NCBI RefSeq assembly: GCF_001542415.1
Contig: NZ_LNCU01000088.1
Coordinates: 143,706 to 207,705 of the forward strand
DNA: 64,000 bases
Reading direction: 5' to 3'
Source of the DNA: Bradyrhizobium macuxiense
GTDB lineage: Bacteria; Pseudomonadota; Alphaproteobacteria; Rhizobiales; Xanthobacteraceae
Position numbers and translations under genes: made by a program. Position 1 is the first letter of the stretch. Each line of letters opens with the position of its first letter. Below are positions 16,295 through 25,225 of this stretch, piece by piece. The notes beneath the pieces were generated by a model. That model saw only the letters and a list, made by a program, of their open reading frames with translations, had not been told where the DNA came from and made no database searches.

Positions 16295-17221
16295 CTATCG
16301 GGTGATGGACAATTCGGCCGGCGCGCCGGTCACCGTGCGTTTCGGCGAGCAGGTGATGATCATGATCGCCAGCGTCAGGATGTAGGGCGCGGCGTTGAAA
16401 AGGTGATAGCCGGAGGTGATGCCGACCGATTGCAGCGCCGGCCCGAGCGCTGCGGCGCCGCCGAAGGCGAGCGAGGTCCACAGGCACAGCATCGGGTCCC
16501 AGCGCGCGAAGATGACGAGCGCGACCGCGGTGATGCCCTGTCCCGACGAAAGACCCTCGTTCCAGCTGCCGGGATAGAACAGTGACAGGAACGAGCCGCC
16601 GATACCGGCGAGGAAGCCGCCGACCATGGTGGCGCGCAGCCGGATCAGGAGCACCGAATGGCCCATCGCGCGCGCCGCGTCCGCGCTTTCGCCGGCGGTG
16701 CGGATCAACAGGCCCCAGCGCGTGGTCCTGAAGGCCCAATAGAGCAGTGGCGCGATCGCGACGCCGATCAGGAACAGCACGTTGATGCGCAGCGCCGCGC
16801 GCAGCTGCGGCACGTCGCTCCACCAGCCGAAGTCGATCGCCGGCAGCCGGGCGGCGGTGGGTTCGATCAACGGCTTGCCGAGGAAGAACGCAAGGCCGGT
16901 GCCGAGCAGCATCAGCGCGATGCCGACCGCGATGTCGTTGACCCGCGGCAGCGAGCATATGCCCGCGTGCAGCGCGCCGAACATTGCGCCGGTGACGCCG
17001 GCGGCGAGCACGCCGAGCCACGGCGAGCCCGAGAGATAGGAGATGCCATATGCGCTCATCGCGCCCATCACCAGCGTCCCCTCGAGGCCGAGATTGATCC
17101 GGCCGCTCCGCTCGGTGATGCATTCGCCAAGGCTGACGAACAAAAACGGCGTCGAGACGCGGATGGCGCCACCGAACACGGCGAGCGGAACGGTCCAGAG
17201 TCCGATCGAGGCATCCGCCAT
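16295..17221 (-). CDS. ABC transporter permease, BMP/nucleoside-type (second)
   Basis: A 308-residue permease with eight to ten membrane segments. The motif ERSGRINLGLEGTLVMGAM is diagnostic of the branched-chain/ribose/nucleoside permease superfamily (YufQ/NupQ-like). It starts one base after the end of the longer permease gene, and its product would pair with that permease to form the channel. Confidence 0.9.
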   Translation of the reverse strand: MADASIGLWTVPLAVFGGAIRVSTPFLFVSLGECITERSGRINLGLEGTLVMGAMSAYGISYLSGSPWLGVLAAGVTGAMFGALHAGICSLPRVNDIAVGIALMLLGTGLAFFLGKPLIEPTAARLPAIDFGWWSDVPQLRAALRINVLFLIGVAIAPLLYWAFRTTRWGLLIRTAGESADAARAMGHSVLLIRLRATMVGGFLAGIGGSFLSLFYPGSWNEGLSSGQGITAVALVIFARWDPMLCLWTSLAFGGAAALGPALQSVGITSGYHLFNAAPYILTLAIMIITCSPKRTVTGAPAELSITR

Positions 17222-17222
17222 G

Positions 17223-18332
17223 TCAGGATTTCCCCTTCAGGAAGCCGATGCGCCCGTAGAGGGCGTCGCTCGCGAGCACGAACACGAAGATGATGCCTTG
17301 CAGCACCAGCACCGAGGCGTCGGGCAGGCCAAGCCGCCGCTGCAACAGACCGCCGGACGCACTGATGCCGCCGAGCAGGATCGCCACCGGAATGATCGCA
17401 AGCGGATTCTGGCGTGCGAGGAACGCGACGAGGATGCCGGTGAAGCCGTAGCCGGCGGCGAGATTGGCGTTGGTGCGGCCCTGCACGGCGGCAACCTCGA
17501 TCATGCCGGCAAGCCCGGCGCAGCCGCCGGCGAGGAAGCAGACCGTCAGGATCAGCTTGCTGACACTGAGGCCCACGATCTTGGCGGCGCGGATATTGCC
17601 GCCGGCAACGCGCGCGGCGAAGCCGAAGGTGGTGTGATAGATCAGCACGTAGGCGGCAACAGCGGCGACGAGCCCGAACACCAAACCCCAATGCACCTCG
17701 GTGCCGGGAATGCTGCCGATCATGTTGGCGGCGCCGATCTCGCGGGTCGACGGCTTGTTGAGGCTCGCGGGGTCGCGCATCGGCCCCTCGACCAGATGGT
17801 TGAGGATCGCAAGCGCGATGTAGACCAGCAGCAGGCTCGAGATCGTCTCGTTGACCCCGCGATATTGCCGCAAGGCGCCCGACAGCGTGATCCAGAGGCC
17901 ACCGCCGATCACGCCCGCGATCACCATCGCGACCTGCACGACGATCGGTGCCGCGCCCTGCAGCGCCAGCGCGGCCGATGTTGCCGTGAGCGCACCGATC
18001 AGCAGCGCGCCTTCGCCACCGATGATTACCATGCCGAGCTGCGCGGGCAGCGCCGTGCACAGCGCGGTCAGGATCAATGGTGCGGCGCGGGTCAGCGTGT
18101 TCTGCCAGGAGAACCAGGTGCCGAATGCGCCGTAGTACATGTAGAAATAGAGATCGAGCGGGTTCTTGCCGTAAATCGCGATGAAGGCGCCGAACACCGC
18201 GAGCGCGCCGACCAGCGCCGCGCCCGGGATCAGGATGTATTCGATGGTCGCGCCGTAGCGCTGGAGGAATCCGACATCGGCGGCCGGAACAACTCCGGCC
18301 GCATCGACCGATTCCACCGCATCAGTCGTCAC
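17223..18332 (-). CDS. ABC transporter permease, BMP/nucleoside-type (first)
   Basis: A 369-residue polytopic permease (YufP/NupP-like), with an N-terminal extension before the first membrane helix and motifs GEGALLIGALTAT and ANLAAGYGFTGILVAFLARQ. The start is GTG, overlapping the BMP-gene stop by four bases (GTGA). The operon order is binding protein, permease, permease, hydrolase, ATPase. Confidence 0.9.
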   Translation of the reverse strand: MTTDAVESVDAAGVVPAADVGFLQRYGATIEYILIPGAALVGALAVFGAFIAIYGKNPLDLYFYMYYGAFGTWFSWQNTLTRAAPLILTALCTALPAQLGMVIIGGEGALLIGALTATSAALALQGAAPIVVQVAMVIAGVIGGGLWITLSGALRQYRGVNETISSLLLVYIALAILNHLVEGPMRDPASLNKPSTREIGAANMIGSIPGTEVHWGLVFGLVAAVAAYVLIYHTTFGFAARVAGGNIRAAKIVGLSVSKLILTVCFLAGGCAGLAGMIEVAAVQGRTNANLAAGYGFTGILVAFLARQNPLAIIPVAILLGGISASGGLLQRRLGLPDASVLVLQGIIFVFVLASDALYGRIGFLKGKS

Positions 18333-19438
18333 GCGGTCGCTCCGATCACGCCGTCGACGAGATAGTCCATCCTCTCGAGTTCGGGATCCTGCTGGCCGCG
18401 GTCGGTGCCACCGGCGATCACGGTCTTGCCCTTGTTGTCGACGATCGGGCCCTTGAAGATGGTATAGCCGTCGGCCATGAACTTGGCCTTGACCTCGTCG
18501 GCATGCTTGCGCGCTTCCGCCGAGACCATCTCGCCATAGGGCGAGACCTTGACGATCTCTTCCTTCAGGCCGCCGCGATAGAAGTTCGGGATCGCTTCAC
18601 CGGCGGTGATCATCTTGACGAACTTCGGATAGAGCGCCTCCCAATTCCACTCGGCACCGGTGAGATAGGCCTTCGGCGCCAGCGGCGACTGGTTGACGTG
18701 ATAGCCGCAGACCATCGCGCCGCGGCGCGCGGCGTTCTCGACCATCGTCTTCGGACCGTCGACGTGGCAGGTCAGTACGTCGATGCCCTGGTCGATCAGG
18801 CTGTTGGTGGCCTCGGCTTCCTTGACCGGCATCGACCAGTCGCCGGTGAAGATCACCTGCGTGGTGGCCTTCGGGTTGGCGAGCTTGGCGCCGAGCGTGA
18901 AGGCGTTGATGTTGCGCAGCACCTGCGGGATCGGTTTCGCCGCCACGAAGCCGAGCTTGCCGCTCTTGGTCGAGTAACCGGCGACGATGCCGGAGATGTA
19001 TTGCGCCTCGTCGATGTAGCCGAAATAGCTGCCGGCGTTCTTCGGGTCCTTGTCGGTCCATAGGCCGCCGCAATGCTCGAAATGCAGTTTCGGAAACTTG
19101 CTCGCCATCTTGACGACGTGCGGATTGTAGTAGCCGAACGAGGTCGGAAACAGCAGCGTGGCGCCGTCGAGATTGATCATGGACTCGATGGTCTTCTCGA
19201 CCGCATCGGTCTCCGGCACCTTCTCTTCCTCGACCACCTTGATGCCGGGCAGCTTCTTCACCGCTGCCGCGCCTTGCGCGTGCGCCTGGTTGTAGCCGTA
19301 GTCGTCGCGCGACCCGACATAGATGAAGCCGACCGTGGTCTCGGCTGCGGCTGCGCCGCGAATGCCGAATGTGCTGCTCAATGCCAGCGCCGCGCTTCCC
19401 TGCAACAAATGCCTTCGTGAAATCCTGCCAAAATCCAT
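18329..19438 (-). CDS. BMP-family ABC substrate-binding protein
   Basis: A 369-residue periplasmic binding protein of the basic membrane protein (Bmp/PnrA-like) family, which commonly bind nucleosides, purines or related N-heterocycles. It has a twin-arginine-type signal (ISRRHLLQGSAALALS, cleavage near AAAAE at 29-33), then VGFIYVGSRDDYGYNQAHAQG, FGYIDEAQYISGIVAG and GWxD-like TGDWSMPVKE. It is first in the operon and preceded by a -24/-12 promoter. Given the hydrolases nearby, a ureide or pyrimidine/purine breakdown product is a plausible ligand. Confidence 0.88.
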   Translation of the reverse strand: MDFGRISRRHLLQGSAALALSSTFGIRGAAAAETTVGFIYVGSRDDYGYNQAHAQGAAAVKKLPGIKVVEEEKVPETDAVEKTIESMINLDGATLLFPTSFGYYNPHVVKMASKFPKLHFEHCGGLWTDKDPKNAGSYFGYIDEAQYISGIVAGYSTKSGKLGFVAAKPIPQVLRNINAFTLGAKLANPKATTQVIFTGDWSMPVKEAEATNSLIDQGIDVLTCHVDGPKTMVENAARRGAMVCGYHVNQSPLAPKAYLTGAEWNWEALYPKFVKMITAGEAIPNFYRGGLKEEIVKVSPYGEMVSAEARKHADEVKAKFMADGYTIFKGPIVDNKGKTVIAGGTDRGQQDPELERMDYLVDGVIGATA

Positions 19439-19514
19439 CGCCTGCTCCCTCCGGCGGTCCGCCCGCCTGTCCTTGTCGCAGCCGCGCCCTGACGGCGGAG
19501 CTCAGAGGGGATGT

Positions 19515-19531
19515 CGCAAGCTTCGTGCCAG
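19515..19531 (-). promoter_or_regulatory. Sigma-54 promoter of the BMP importer operon
   Basis: Minus strand CTGGCACGAAGCTTGCG matches the RpoN consensus TGGCACG-N4-TTGC at all conserved bases; only the final A/T is G. The -24 element is at 19530-19525 and the -12 TTGC at 19519-19516. It lies about 77 bases upstream of the BMP start codon. RpoN control would tie the importer to nitrogen limitation. Confidence 0.65.
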
Positions 19532-19623
19532 AGCGCGTTTCGCGGTCACAACGACGTAAACGATTGAAGAAGAAGGAGAACGTGTTGCGTGGGCAGGGCG
19601 TCCGAGGGCCGTGCATTCGCTCT

Positions 19624-19663
19624 TTGCATATATTTTAGGCTATCGAGCGACATTGTATGCAAT
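19624..19663. promoter_or_regulatory. Inverted TTGCATA/TATGCAA half-sites
   Basis: TTGCATA (19624-19630) and TATGCAA (19656-19662) form an inverted pair in the 400-base gap between the divergent BMP and allantoate amidohydrolase genes; the second lies inside the near-palindrome ATTGTATGCAAT. The sites resemble GntR-type operators. They lie about 95-150 bases upstream of the sigma-54 promoter, where an activator site would be expected. The rest of the gap shows no gene. Confidence 0.3.
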
Positions 19664-19840
19664 CCCGTTGAGCACCCGCTAACCTGGTGAGTGCGGTCGA
19701 GGCCTTGGCCGGGACTGCGCAAAAGGCCTGACGTGCTGACTGGTGAATTGAACCGGGCCTGCTACGAGTGAGGGGCGGTCGGAGGCGCAGGCCGGTTCGG
19801 CCGATGGGATCGATACGGTCGCGCGGGAGAGCTGAGCGAG

Positions 19841-21109
19841 ATGGAAACGGCAGCCGGAACCAAGCAGTCATCGCTCGGCGAGGAGATCGTGGCGCGGATA
19901 GATGCGCTTGCCGCGATCTCGGAGACGCCCGAGCACTTGGCGCGCATCTTCCTGACGGATGAGCACCGCAGGGCCGCCGATCTGATCCTGTCGTGGATGC
20001 GAGAGGCGGGCATGAGTGCCCATCTCGACGCGATCGGCAATGTCTGCGGCCGCTACGAAGGCGATCAGCCCGGTTTGCCGTGCCTCATGCTCGGCTCGCA
20101 TTACGATACGGTGCGCGACGCCGGCAAATGGGACGGGCCGCTCGGCGTGATCACCGCGATCGCCTGCGTCACGGATCTCAATCGACGCGGCAAGCGGCTG
20201 CCATTCGCGATCGAGGTCGTGGGCTTCGCGGATGAGGAGGGGGTGCGCTTCGCCTCGACCTTGCTCGGCAGCCGTGCGGTGGCCGGCACGTTCGACACGG
20301 GCGTGCTCGACACGCGAGATCGCGCCGGGACATCGCTGCGCGACGCCCTGACCCAGTTCGGGCTCGATCCCGATCATATCAGTAACGCAGCGCGCGCACG
20401 CCGCGACCTGCTCGGTTATGTCGAGCTTCATATCGAGCAAGGGCCTGTGCTGGAGGAGAAGAAACTGCCCGTCGGCGTCGTCACCGCGATCGCGGGTGCG
20501 ACCCGGCTTGTCGCCAATCTCACCGGCGTGGCCGGCCACGCCGGCACCGTGCCGATGCCGCTCCGACGCGACGCGCTAGCCGGCGCAGCTGAATGCATCG
20601 TTGCGATCGAGCAGTTCTGCAAGGCCGATCAAGCCGGCCTCGTCGGCACCGTCGGCCATATCAGCGCCATGCCCGGCGCGACCAACGTGATCCCGGGCAA
20701 GGTGTCCTTCACTATGGACATCCGCTCGCAGAGCGACGCGCATCGCAAGCATGCGGTGACTGAGATCTTGCAGCGGATCGAGGTGATCGCGAAACGCCGC
20801 GAGCTGACGCTGCACGTCGATGTCACCCACGAAAACCGCAGCGTGCCCTGCGCGGCGTGGCTGACGGCGCAGATCGCCGGCGCCGTCGCGACCGAGGGCT
20901 TCGCTGTGTTCGAACTGCCGAGCGGGGCGGGACATGACGGCATGGCGATGGTCGATATCGCCGATATCGGCATGATCTTCGTGCGCTGCCGCGACGGGAT
21001 CAGCCATAACCCGGCCGAGCATGTCGAACTCGTCGACGCCGAGACCGGCGCGAGGGTGCTGCTGCGCTTGATCGAGAACTTCAAGCCGCACGACGCGGCC
21101 AATAGCTGA
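19841..21109 (+). CDS. allC: Allantoate amidohydrolase / M20 zinc hydrolase
   Basis: A 422-residue M20-family dinuclear metal amidohydrolase. Metal ligands are visible at His87 (GSHYDTV), Asp98 (WDGPLGV), Glu133 (ADEEGVRF), His197 (ELHIEQGP) and His389 (GISHNPAE). The set and length fit allantoate amidohydrolase; N-carbamoyl-amino-acid amidohydrolases (HyuC) share them, so HyuC is the main alternative, especially since hyuA/hyuB occur at 55-59 kb. With PuuE nearby, the allantoin to allantoate to ureidoglycine route is favoured. It is divergent from the BMP importer. Confidence 0.85.
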   Translation: METAAGTKQSSLGEEIVARIDALAAISETPEHLARIFLTDEHRRAADLILSWMREAGMSAHLDAIGNVCGRYEGDQPGLPCLMLGSHYDTVRDAGKWDGPLGVITAIACVTDLNRRGKRLPFAIEVVGFADEEGVRFASTLLGSRAVAGTFDTGVLDTRDRAGTSLRDALTQFGLDPDHISNAARARRDLLGYVELHIEQGPVLEEKKLPVGVVTAIAGATRLVANLTGVAGHAGTVPMPLRRDALAGAAECIVAIEQFCKADQAGLVGTVGHISAMPGATNVIPGKVSFTMDIRSQSDAHRKHAVTEILQRIEVIAKRRELTLHVDVTHENRSVPCAAWLTAQIAGAVATEGFAVFELPSGAGHDGMAMVDIADIGMIFVRCRDGISHNPAEHVELVDAETGARVLLRLIENFKPHDAANS

Positions 21110-21333
21110 ACCTGACGCGCCTGGCGCGCGGCCGACGTGGGGGCGCGCTGTTCGCATCGCACGCAACCCAACCATGGGTTGTGTTTTGGCGCGAAGGTGC
21201 GGTACGATTACACGGGCCTCGTCGAGCCAATATGCAGTTCGTGCCAAATCCGGACGGATTCGGCCCCGGAACCAACGTGAGGCTATTGCGGCCCGCCGTG
21301 AACCGCTAGACTTCCCTGAACCGGGGATAGGAC

Positions 21334-22572
21334 ATGAGGTCGTCCGTCGTTCAGGACATTCAGTTCCCAAAACAACCGGCGCTGCAGTTGATCTATGACA
21401 CGGCGCCGATCGGTCTTGCCTACCTTTCTCCCGACTGCCGCTATCTCCAGATCAACCAGCGTCTCACCGAGATCTGCGGCATTTCGGTCGAGGGTCATCT
21501 CGGACGTACGGTACGCGATTGCGTGCCCGCATTGGCCTCGGCGGTCGAAGGCATCGTTCGTTCGATCATGGAGACTGGGAAACCCGTGACCGGCGTTGAG
21601 GTCTACGGCCAGCGCCCGGGGCACAATGACGAGCGATGCTGGATCACGTATTGGCACCCGCAGCGCGCGCCGAACGGGAGCATCGTCGGCGTCAACGTTG
21701 CGGCCGAAGAGATCACCGAGCGCAAGCGGAGCGAACGCGAGATCCGTGCCGCCCGTGATGCGGCCGAGCGGGCATTGCATCATCTGCAGGAGACCCAGGC
21801 GTCGCTGATCGAGGCGGAAAAGCTCGCGGCGCTGGGTCGGCTGGTGGCCGGCGTCGCGCACGAGATCAACAGCCCGGTCGGCACCAGCCTCACCGTCGCC
21901 TCGGTGCTCGAGCAAAAATGCGCCGACTTTGCTACCGAGGTGGCGCGCGGCAAGTTGAAGCGGTCCAGCCTGACTGATTTCATCGAAGTCGTCGAAAGCG
22001 CATCGTCGCTGCTTGTCGGCAATCTCAAGCGCGCCGCCGATCTGGTGCAATCGTTCAAGCAGGTGGCGGTCGATCGAAACTATTTCGAACGGCGCGAGTT
22101 CGATCTCAGCGAGGTGACTGAGCAGGTTCTTTCGAACCTGCGTCCGGCGTTGCCGAAGAACAATCTGGCGCTCGAGGTCGATTGCGCGCCTCATCTTGCA
22201 ATGAACAGCTATCCGGGCCCTTACGGCCAGGTGCTGACCAACCTGTTCGTCAATTCGGTTGCGCACGCGTTTCCGGATGGCAAGGGCGGCACCATCGCGA
22301 TCCGGTTGCGTGCGTCCGGCGCAGACCACGTGGAAATCCTGTTCGCCGATGATGGCTGCGGAATGGGCCACGACGTGCGGCGGCAGGCCTTCGATCCGTT
22401 CTTCACCACGCGCCGCGACAATGGCCGCATCGGGCTCGGCCTGCACATCGTCCATAACATCGTCATGAACCGGCTGGGCGGAGAACTGGATCTCGACAGT
22501 GCCCCGGGGATGGGGACAAGGGTGCGGATCACGCTGCCGCGGGTGGCGCCGCAGCGCGGGACCGACAGTTGA
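21334..22572 (+). CDS. PAS sensor histidine kinase
   Basis: A 412-residue soluble kinase without membrane segments. A PAS domain (about 18-130) begins LIYDTAPIGLAYLSPDCRYLQIN, followed by a coiled linker. The phospho-acceptor is His in AALGRLVAGVAHEINSPVG (near 180). The ATPase domain shows an N box (VLTNLFVNSVAHAF), G1 (FADDGCGMG), F (DPFFTTRRDN) and G2 (GLGLHIV). No response regulator lies next to it, so the partner is elsewhere. The stimulus is cytoplasmic but unknown. Confidence 0.88.
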   Translation: MRSSVVQDIQFPKQPALQLIYDTAPIGLAYLSPDCRYLQINQRLTEICGISVEGHLGRTVRDCVPALASAVEGIVRSIMETGKPVTGVEVYGQRPGHNDERCWITYWHPQRAPNGSIVGVNVAAEEITERKRSEREIRAARDAAERALHHLQETQASLIEAEKLAALGRLVAGVAHEINSPVGTSLTVASVLEQKCADFATEVARGKLKRSSLTDFIEVVESASSLLVGNLKRAADLVQSFKQVAVDRNYFERREFDLSEVTEQVLSNLRPALPKNNLALEVDCAPHLAMNSYPGPYGQVLTNLFVNSVAHAFPDGKGGTIAIRLRASGADHVEILFADDGCGMGHDVRRQAFDPFFTTRRDNGRIGLGLHIVHNIVMNRLGGELDLDSAPGMGTRVRITLPRVAPQRGTDS

Positions 22573-22706
22573 GGTCCGGGAGCGCTGAGAAGGAAATGCT
22601 CTTGCCTCTCCGTGCCGGAAAACGTCCTTCCAACTAGCTGCCGCAAAAGGCACTGCGCTACCCTTGCTTCTGGGCCTGTTGTCGCGACATCTTAAGGGCA
22701 TTCCAG

Positions 22707-22940
22707 ATGGTCGCGACAATGAGCCAATCCGCATTCGATCCTTTCGGCGAGCCGGTCCCCGCAATCGATCCTTCGATTGCTCGCGGGCGTGCGTCGACAT
22801 GGCTGAAGACCGCGGGCACCAGCCTGTTCTGGGTACTGGTCGTGGGCATCGTGCTGGCGCGTGCGGTCTATTTCGAGCCCGGCGTTTTCAACTTCGAGCA
22901 TGCCGTGGCCTGGGCGCAGGGTCTGTTTGCCGCGCTTTAG
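22707..22940 (+). CDS. Small single-span membrane protein
   Basis: A 77-residue protein with one clear membrane helix (TSLFWVLVVGIVLARAVYF, about 38-56) and a soluble Pro-rich N-terminus. The start may be the second ATG (MSQSAF, 22719). No family recognised. Its TAG stop lies in the left edge of a palindromic repeat element. Confidence 0.5.
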   Translation: MVATMSQSAFDPFGEPVPAIDPSIARGRASTWLKTAGTSLFWVLVVGIVLARAVYFEPGVFNFEHAVAWAQGLFAAL

Positions 22941-23143
22941 ATGAGCTTGGATCGAAACGCTTCGGCCATGCACTCGCTTCACCTCTCCCCAATGGGGAGA
23001 GGTCGATTTGCGAAGCAAATCGGGTGAGGGGCCGCAGCTCTAACGAGGGACCGGAACCCCTCACCCGGCGCTACGCGCCGACCTCTCCCAAGGGAGAGGT
23101 GAACCTCCGCTGCCGATCCAGCTCAACCTCATCTCATCACGCT
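22936..23143. repeat. Palindromic repeat family B, copy 1
   Basis: A composite of hairpins (CTCTCCCCAATGGGGAGAG, then GATTTGCGAAGCAAATC, then CTCTCCCAAGGGAGAG) between two convergent genes. The core 22979-23103 matches copies at 40914-41163 and 51946-52199, in which most of the sequence is shared. Its edges contain the stop codons of the small membrane protein (22938-22940) and the LysR gene (23137-23139). It may work as a bidirectional transcript end. Confidence 0.8.
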
Positions 23144-24063
23144 CTTGCCGCCCGCGCGCGCGACGTCTTAGCAGCTTTCGTCTCCCGGATGATCCCTTCG
23201 AACGCGACCGCCGCCGGCACCTCCAGCCGGCCGGGCGATTTGAGCTGCCACAGCGTGCGCTCGATCGGGACGCCCTTGATCGGGATCACCTTCAGCTTTC
23301 CAAGCCTGACCTGATCGTCGATCGTCGCCATCGAAACCATGGCGACACCGACGCCCGCGGCGACCGCCTGCTTGATCGCCTCGGTGCTGCCGATCTCGAG
23401 CGTCCGCTGCGGCTCGACGCGGTGGGCGGCCAGCGCCTGCGCGACCACCTCGCGCGTGCCTGAGCCCGGCTCGCGCACGATCAGGATCTCGTCGTTGAGC
23501 TGACGGAGGTCGATCGGCCCGGGCGCCGCCGCGAAGCGGTGGTCGGGACCGGCAATGAGGCCCATCACGTCGGTACGCCAGGCTGTGCTCGTCAGGTTCT
23601 CATCTTCCACCGGCCCCTCGACCAGGGCGATCTCGATCTCGTGCCCCAGCATCAGCGCGGCGATATCGCTGGTGTTGGCGCTGACCACGTGCAGGTCGAT
23701 GCCGGGAAAGGCGCGATGGAAGATGCCGAGATATTCCGGGATCATGTAGGTCGCGATCGTCGTGCTGGCACCGATCCGCAGCGAGCCGCTGTCGAGGTTG
23801 CGCAACGCCTGCAACTCGTCCTCCGCGGCCCGCTCGGCGGCGAACAGCGTCTCCGCATGCCGCGCCAGCGCGGCGCCTTCCCGGGTCGGTCGCACCCCCT
23901 TGGGCGTCCGGTCGAGCAGCCGGCAGCCGACCTGCAGCTCGAAATCGCGCACGCCCTTAGAGATCGCCGGCTGGCTGATGTGCAGCAGGTCGGCGGCGCG
24001 GGAGAAGCTCCCGGTCTTGGCCACGGCCGCAAACAGGCGGAGCAGATGCAGGTTAAGGGACAT
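23137..24063 (-). CDS. LysR-family regulator
   Basis: A 308-residue LTTR. The N-terminal HTH is LRLFAAVAKTGSFSRAADLLHISQPAISKGVRDFE, and the C-terminal co-inducer domain shows GSLRIGASTTIATYMIPEYL and REPGSGTREVV, which resemble CysB/CbbR-like regulators. It is divergent from a YeiH-type transporter, 85 bases apart, which it most likely controls. E. coli YeiE beside YeiH is the known parallel arrangement. The last codons and stop lie in a repeat element. Confidence 0.88.
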   Translation of the reverse strand: MSLNLHLLRLFAAVAKTGSFSRAADLLHISQPAISKGVRDFELQVGCRLLDRTPKGVRPTREGAALARHAETLFAAERAAEDELQALRNLDSGSLRIGASTTIATYMIPEYLGIFHRAFPGIDLHVVSANTSDIAALMLGHEIEIALVEGPVEDENLTSTAWRTDVMGLIAGPDHRFAAAPGPIDLRQLNDEILIVREPGSGTREVVAQALAAHRVEPQRTLEIGSTEAIKQAVAAGVGVAMVSMATIDDQVRLGKLKVIPIKGVPIERTLWQLKSPGRLEVPAAVAFEGIIRETKAAKTSRARAARA

Positions 24064-24148
24064 AACTTCTCTCTATTGGGGCAGTTCGAAAATATATTAG
24101 CCAAAGTGACTGTGTTTGCGCATAAATCTTCTCCGAAAAGGAGATTTC

Positions 24149-25210
24149 GTGCCGGAACCATCCACCGAACAGGGGCAAAAGCCGGGCCCGCTCAGGCGGG
24201 CCCTTCTTCTCATTCCAGGTATCCTCCTCTGCGGAGTGGTCACGGTCATCTCGCTCGGCGTCCAGGCCGTCGAGGAGCGCGTGTTCGACCACCCCTATAT
24301 CGAGGCGCTGGTCGTCGCGATCCTCTTGGGCATGGCGGTGCGCACCGCCTGGCAGCCGTCGGAGCGCTGGCGCTCGGGCATCGCCTTCAGCGCCAAGCAG
24401 CTGCTCGAGGTCGCGGTGATGCTGCTCGGCGCCTCGATCAGCTTCGCGGCGATCGTGGCATCCGGCTATCTCCTGATCGGCGCGATCGCCGTGACCGTGG
24501 TGATCATGCTGGCGATCAGCTATGGCCTCAGCCGGCTGCTCGGGCTCAAGGCCAAGCTCTCGGTCCTGATCGCCTGCGGCAACTCGATCTGCGGCAATTC
24601 CGCGATCGCGGCCGTTGCTCCCGTGATTGGAGCCGATGGTGACGACATCGCTTCGTCGATCTCGTTCACTGCCATTCTCGGCGTACTGATGGTGCTCGGC
24701 CTGCCGCTGCTGATTCCCCTGCTGCAGCTCTCGGCCACGCAATACGGCATTCTCGCAGGGCTCACGGTCTATGCCGTGCCGCAGGTGCTGGCGGCGACCG
24801 TGCCGGCCGGCATCGTCAGCACCCAGCTCGGCACGCTGGTGAAGCTGGTGCGGGTCTTGATGCTGGGCCCGATCGTGGTCGGCCTCTCGCTACTTGTCGC
24901 GCGGCGCCGCAAGCAGGAGGCCGGGGCCGCCAAGGCCGTGTCCATCAGTCCCTTCAAGCTGGTGCCCTGGTTCATCATCGGCTTCCTGGTGCTCGCCGCG
25001 CTGCGTTCGTTCCAGCTCGTGCCCGACATCGTGATCGCGCCGGTGACTAAGACTGCGGCGATCCTCACCGTCGTGTCGATGGCGGCGCTCGGCCTCGGCG
25101 TCGACGTGCGCGTGCTCTCGACCGTCGGCGGCCGGGTAACGGCGGCCGTCACCCTGTCGCTCCTGCTGCTGCTCGGCCTGAGCATCGGGCTGGTGCATTT
25201 CTTCAAGTGA
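24149..25210 (+). CDS. YeiH-family putative sulfate exporter
   Basis: A 353-residue protein with ten or more membrane segments of the UPF0324/YeiH family. Diagnostic segments include LLEVAVMLLGASISF, ACGNSICGNSAIAAVAPVIGA and YAVPQVLAA. Family members are annotated as putative sulfate exporters, with little direct proof. The GTG start at 24149 is preferred because AAAAGGAG lies seven bases before it; a longer frame from TTG 24116 has no ribosome site. Regulated probably by the divergent LysR protein. Confidence 0.87.
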   Translation: MPEPSTEQGQKPGPLRRALLLIPGILLCGVVTVISLGVQAVEERVFDHPYIEALVVAILLGMAVRTAWQPSERWRSGIAFSAKQLLEVAVMLLGASISFAAIVASGYLLIGAIAVTVVIMLAISYGLSRLLGLKAKLSVLIACGNSICGNSAIAAVAPVIGADGDDIASSISFTAILGVLMVLGLPLLIPLLQLSATQYGILAGLTVYAVPQVLAATVPAGIVSTQLGTLVKLVRVLMLGPIVVGLSLLVARRRKQEAGAAKAVSISPFKLVPWFIIGFLVLAALRSFQLVPDIVIAPVTKTAAILTVVSMAALGLGVDVRVLSTVGGRVTAAVTLSLLLLLGLSIGLVHFFK

Positions 25211-25225
25211 CACCAGCTCGGCCGG

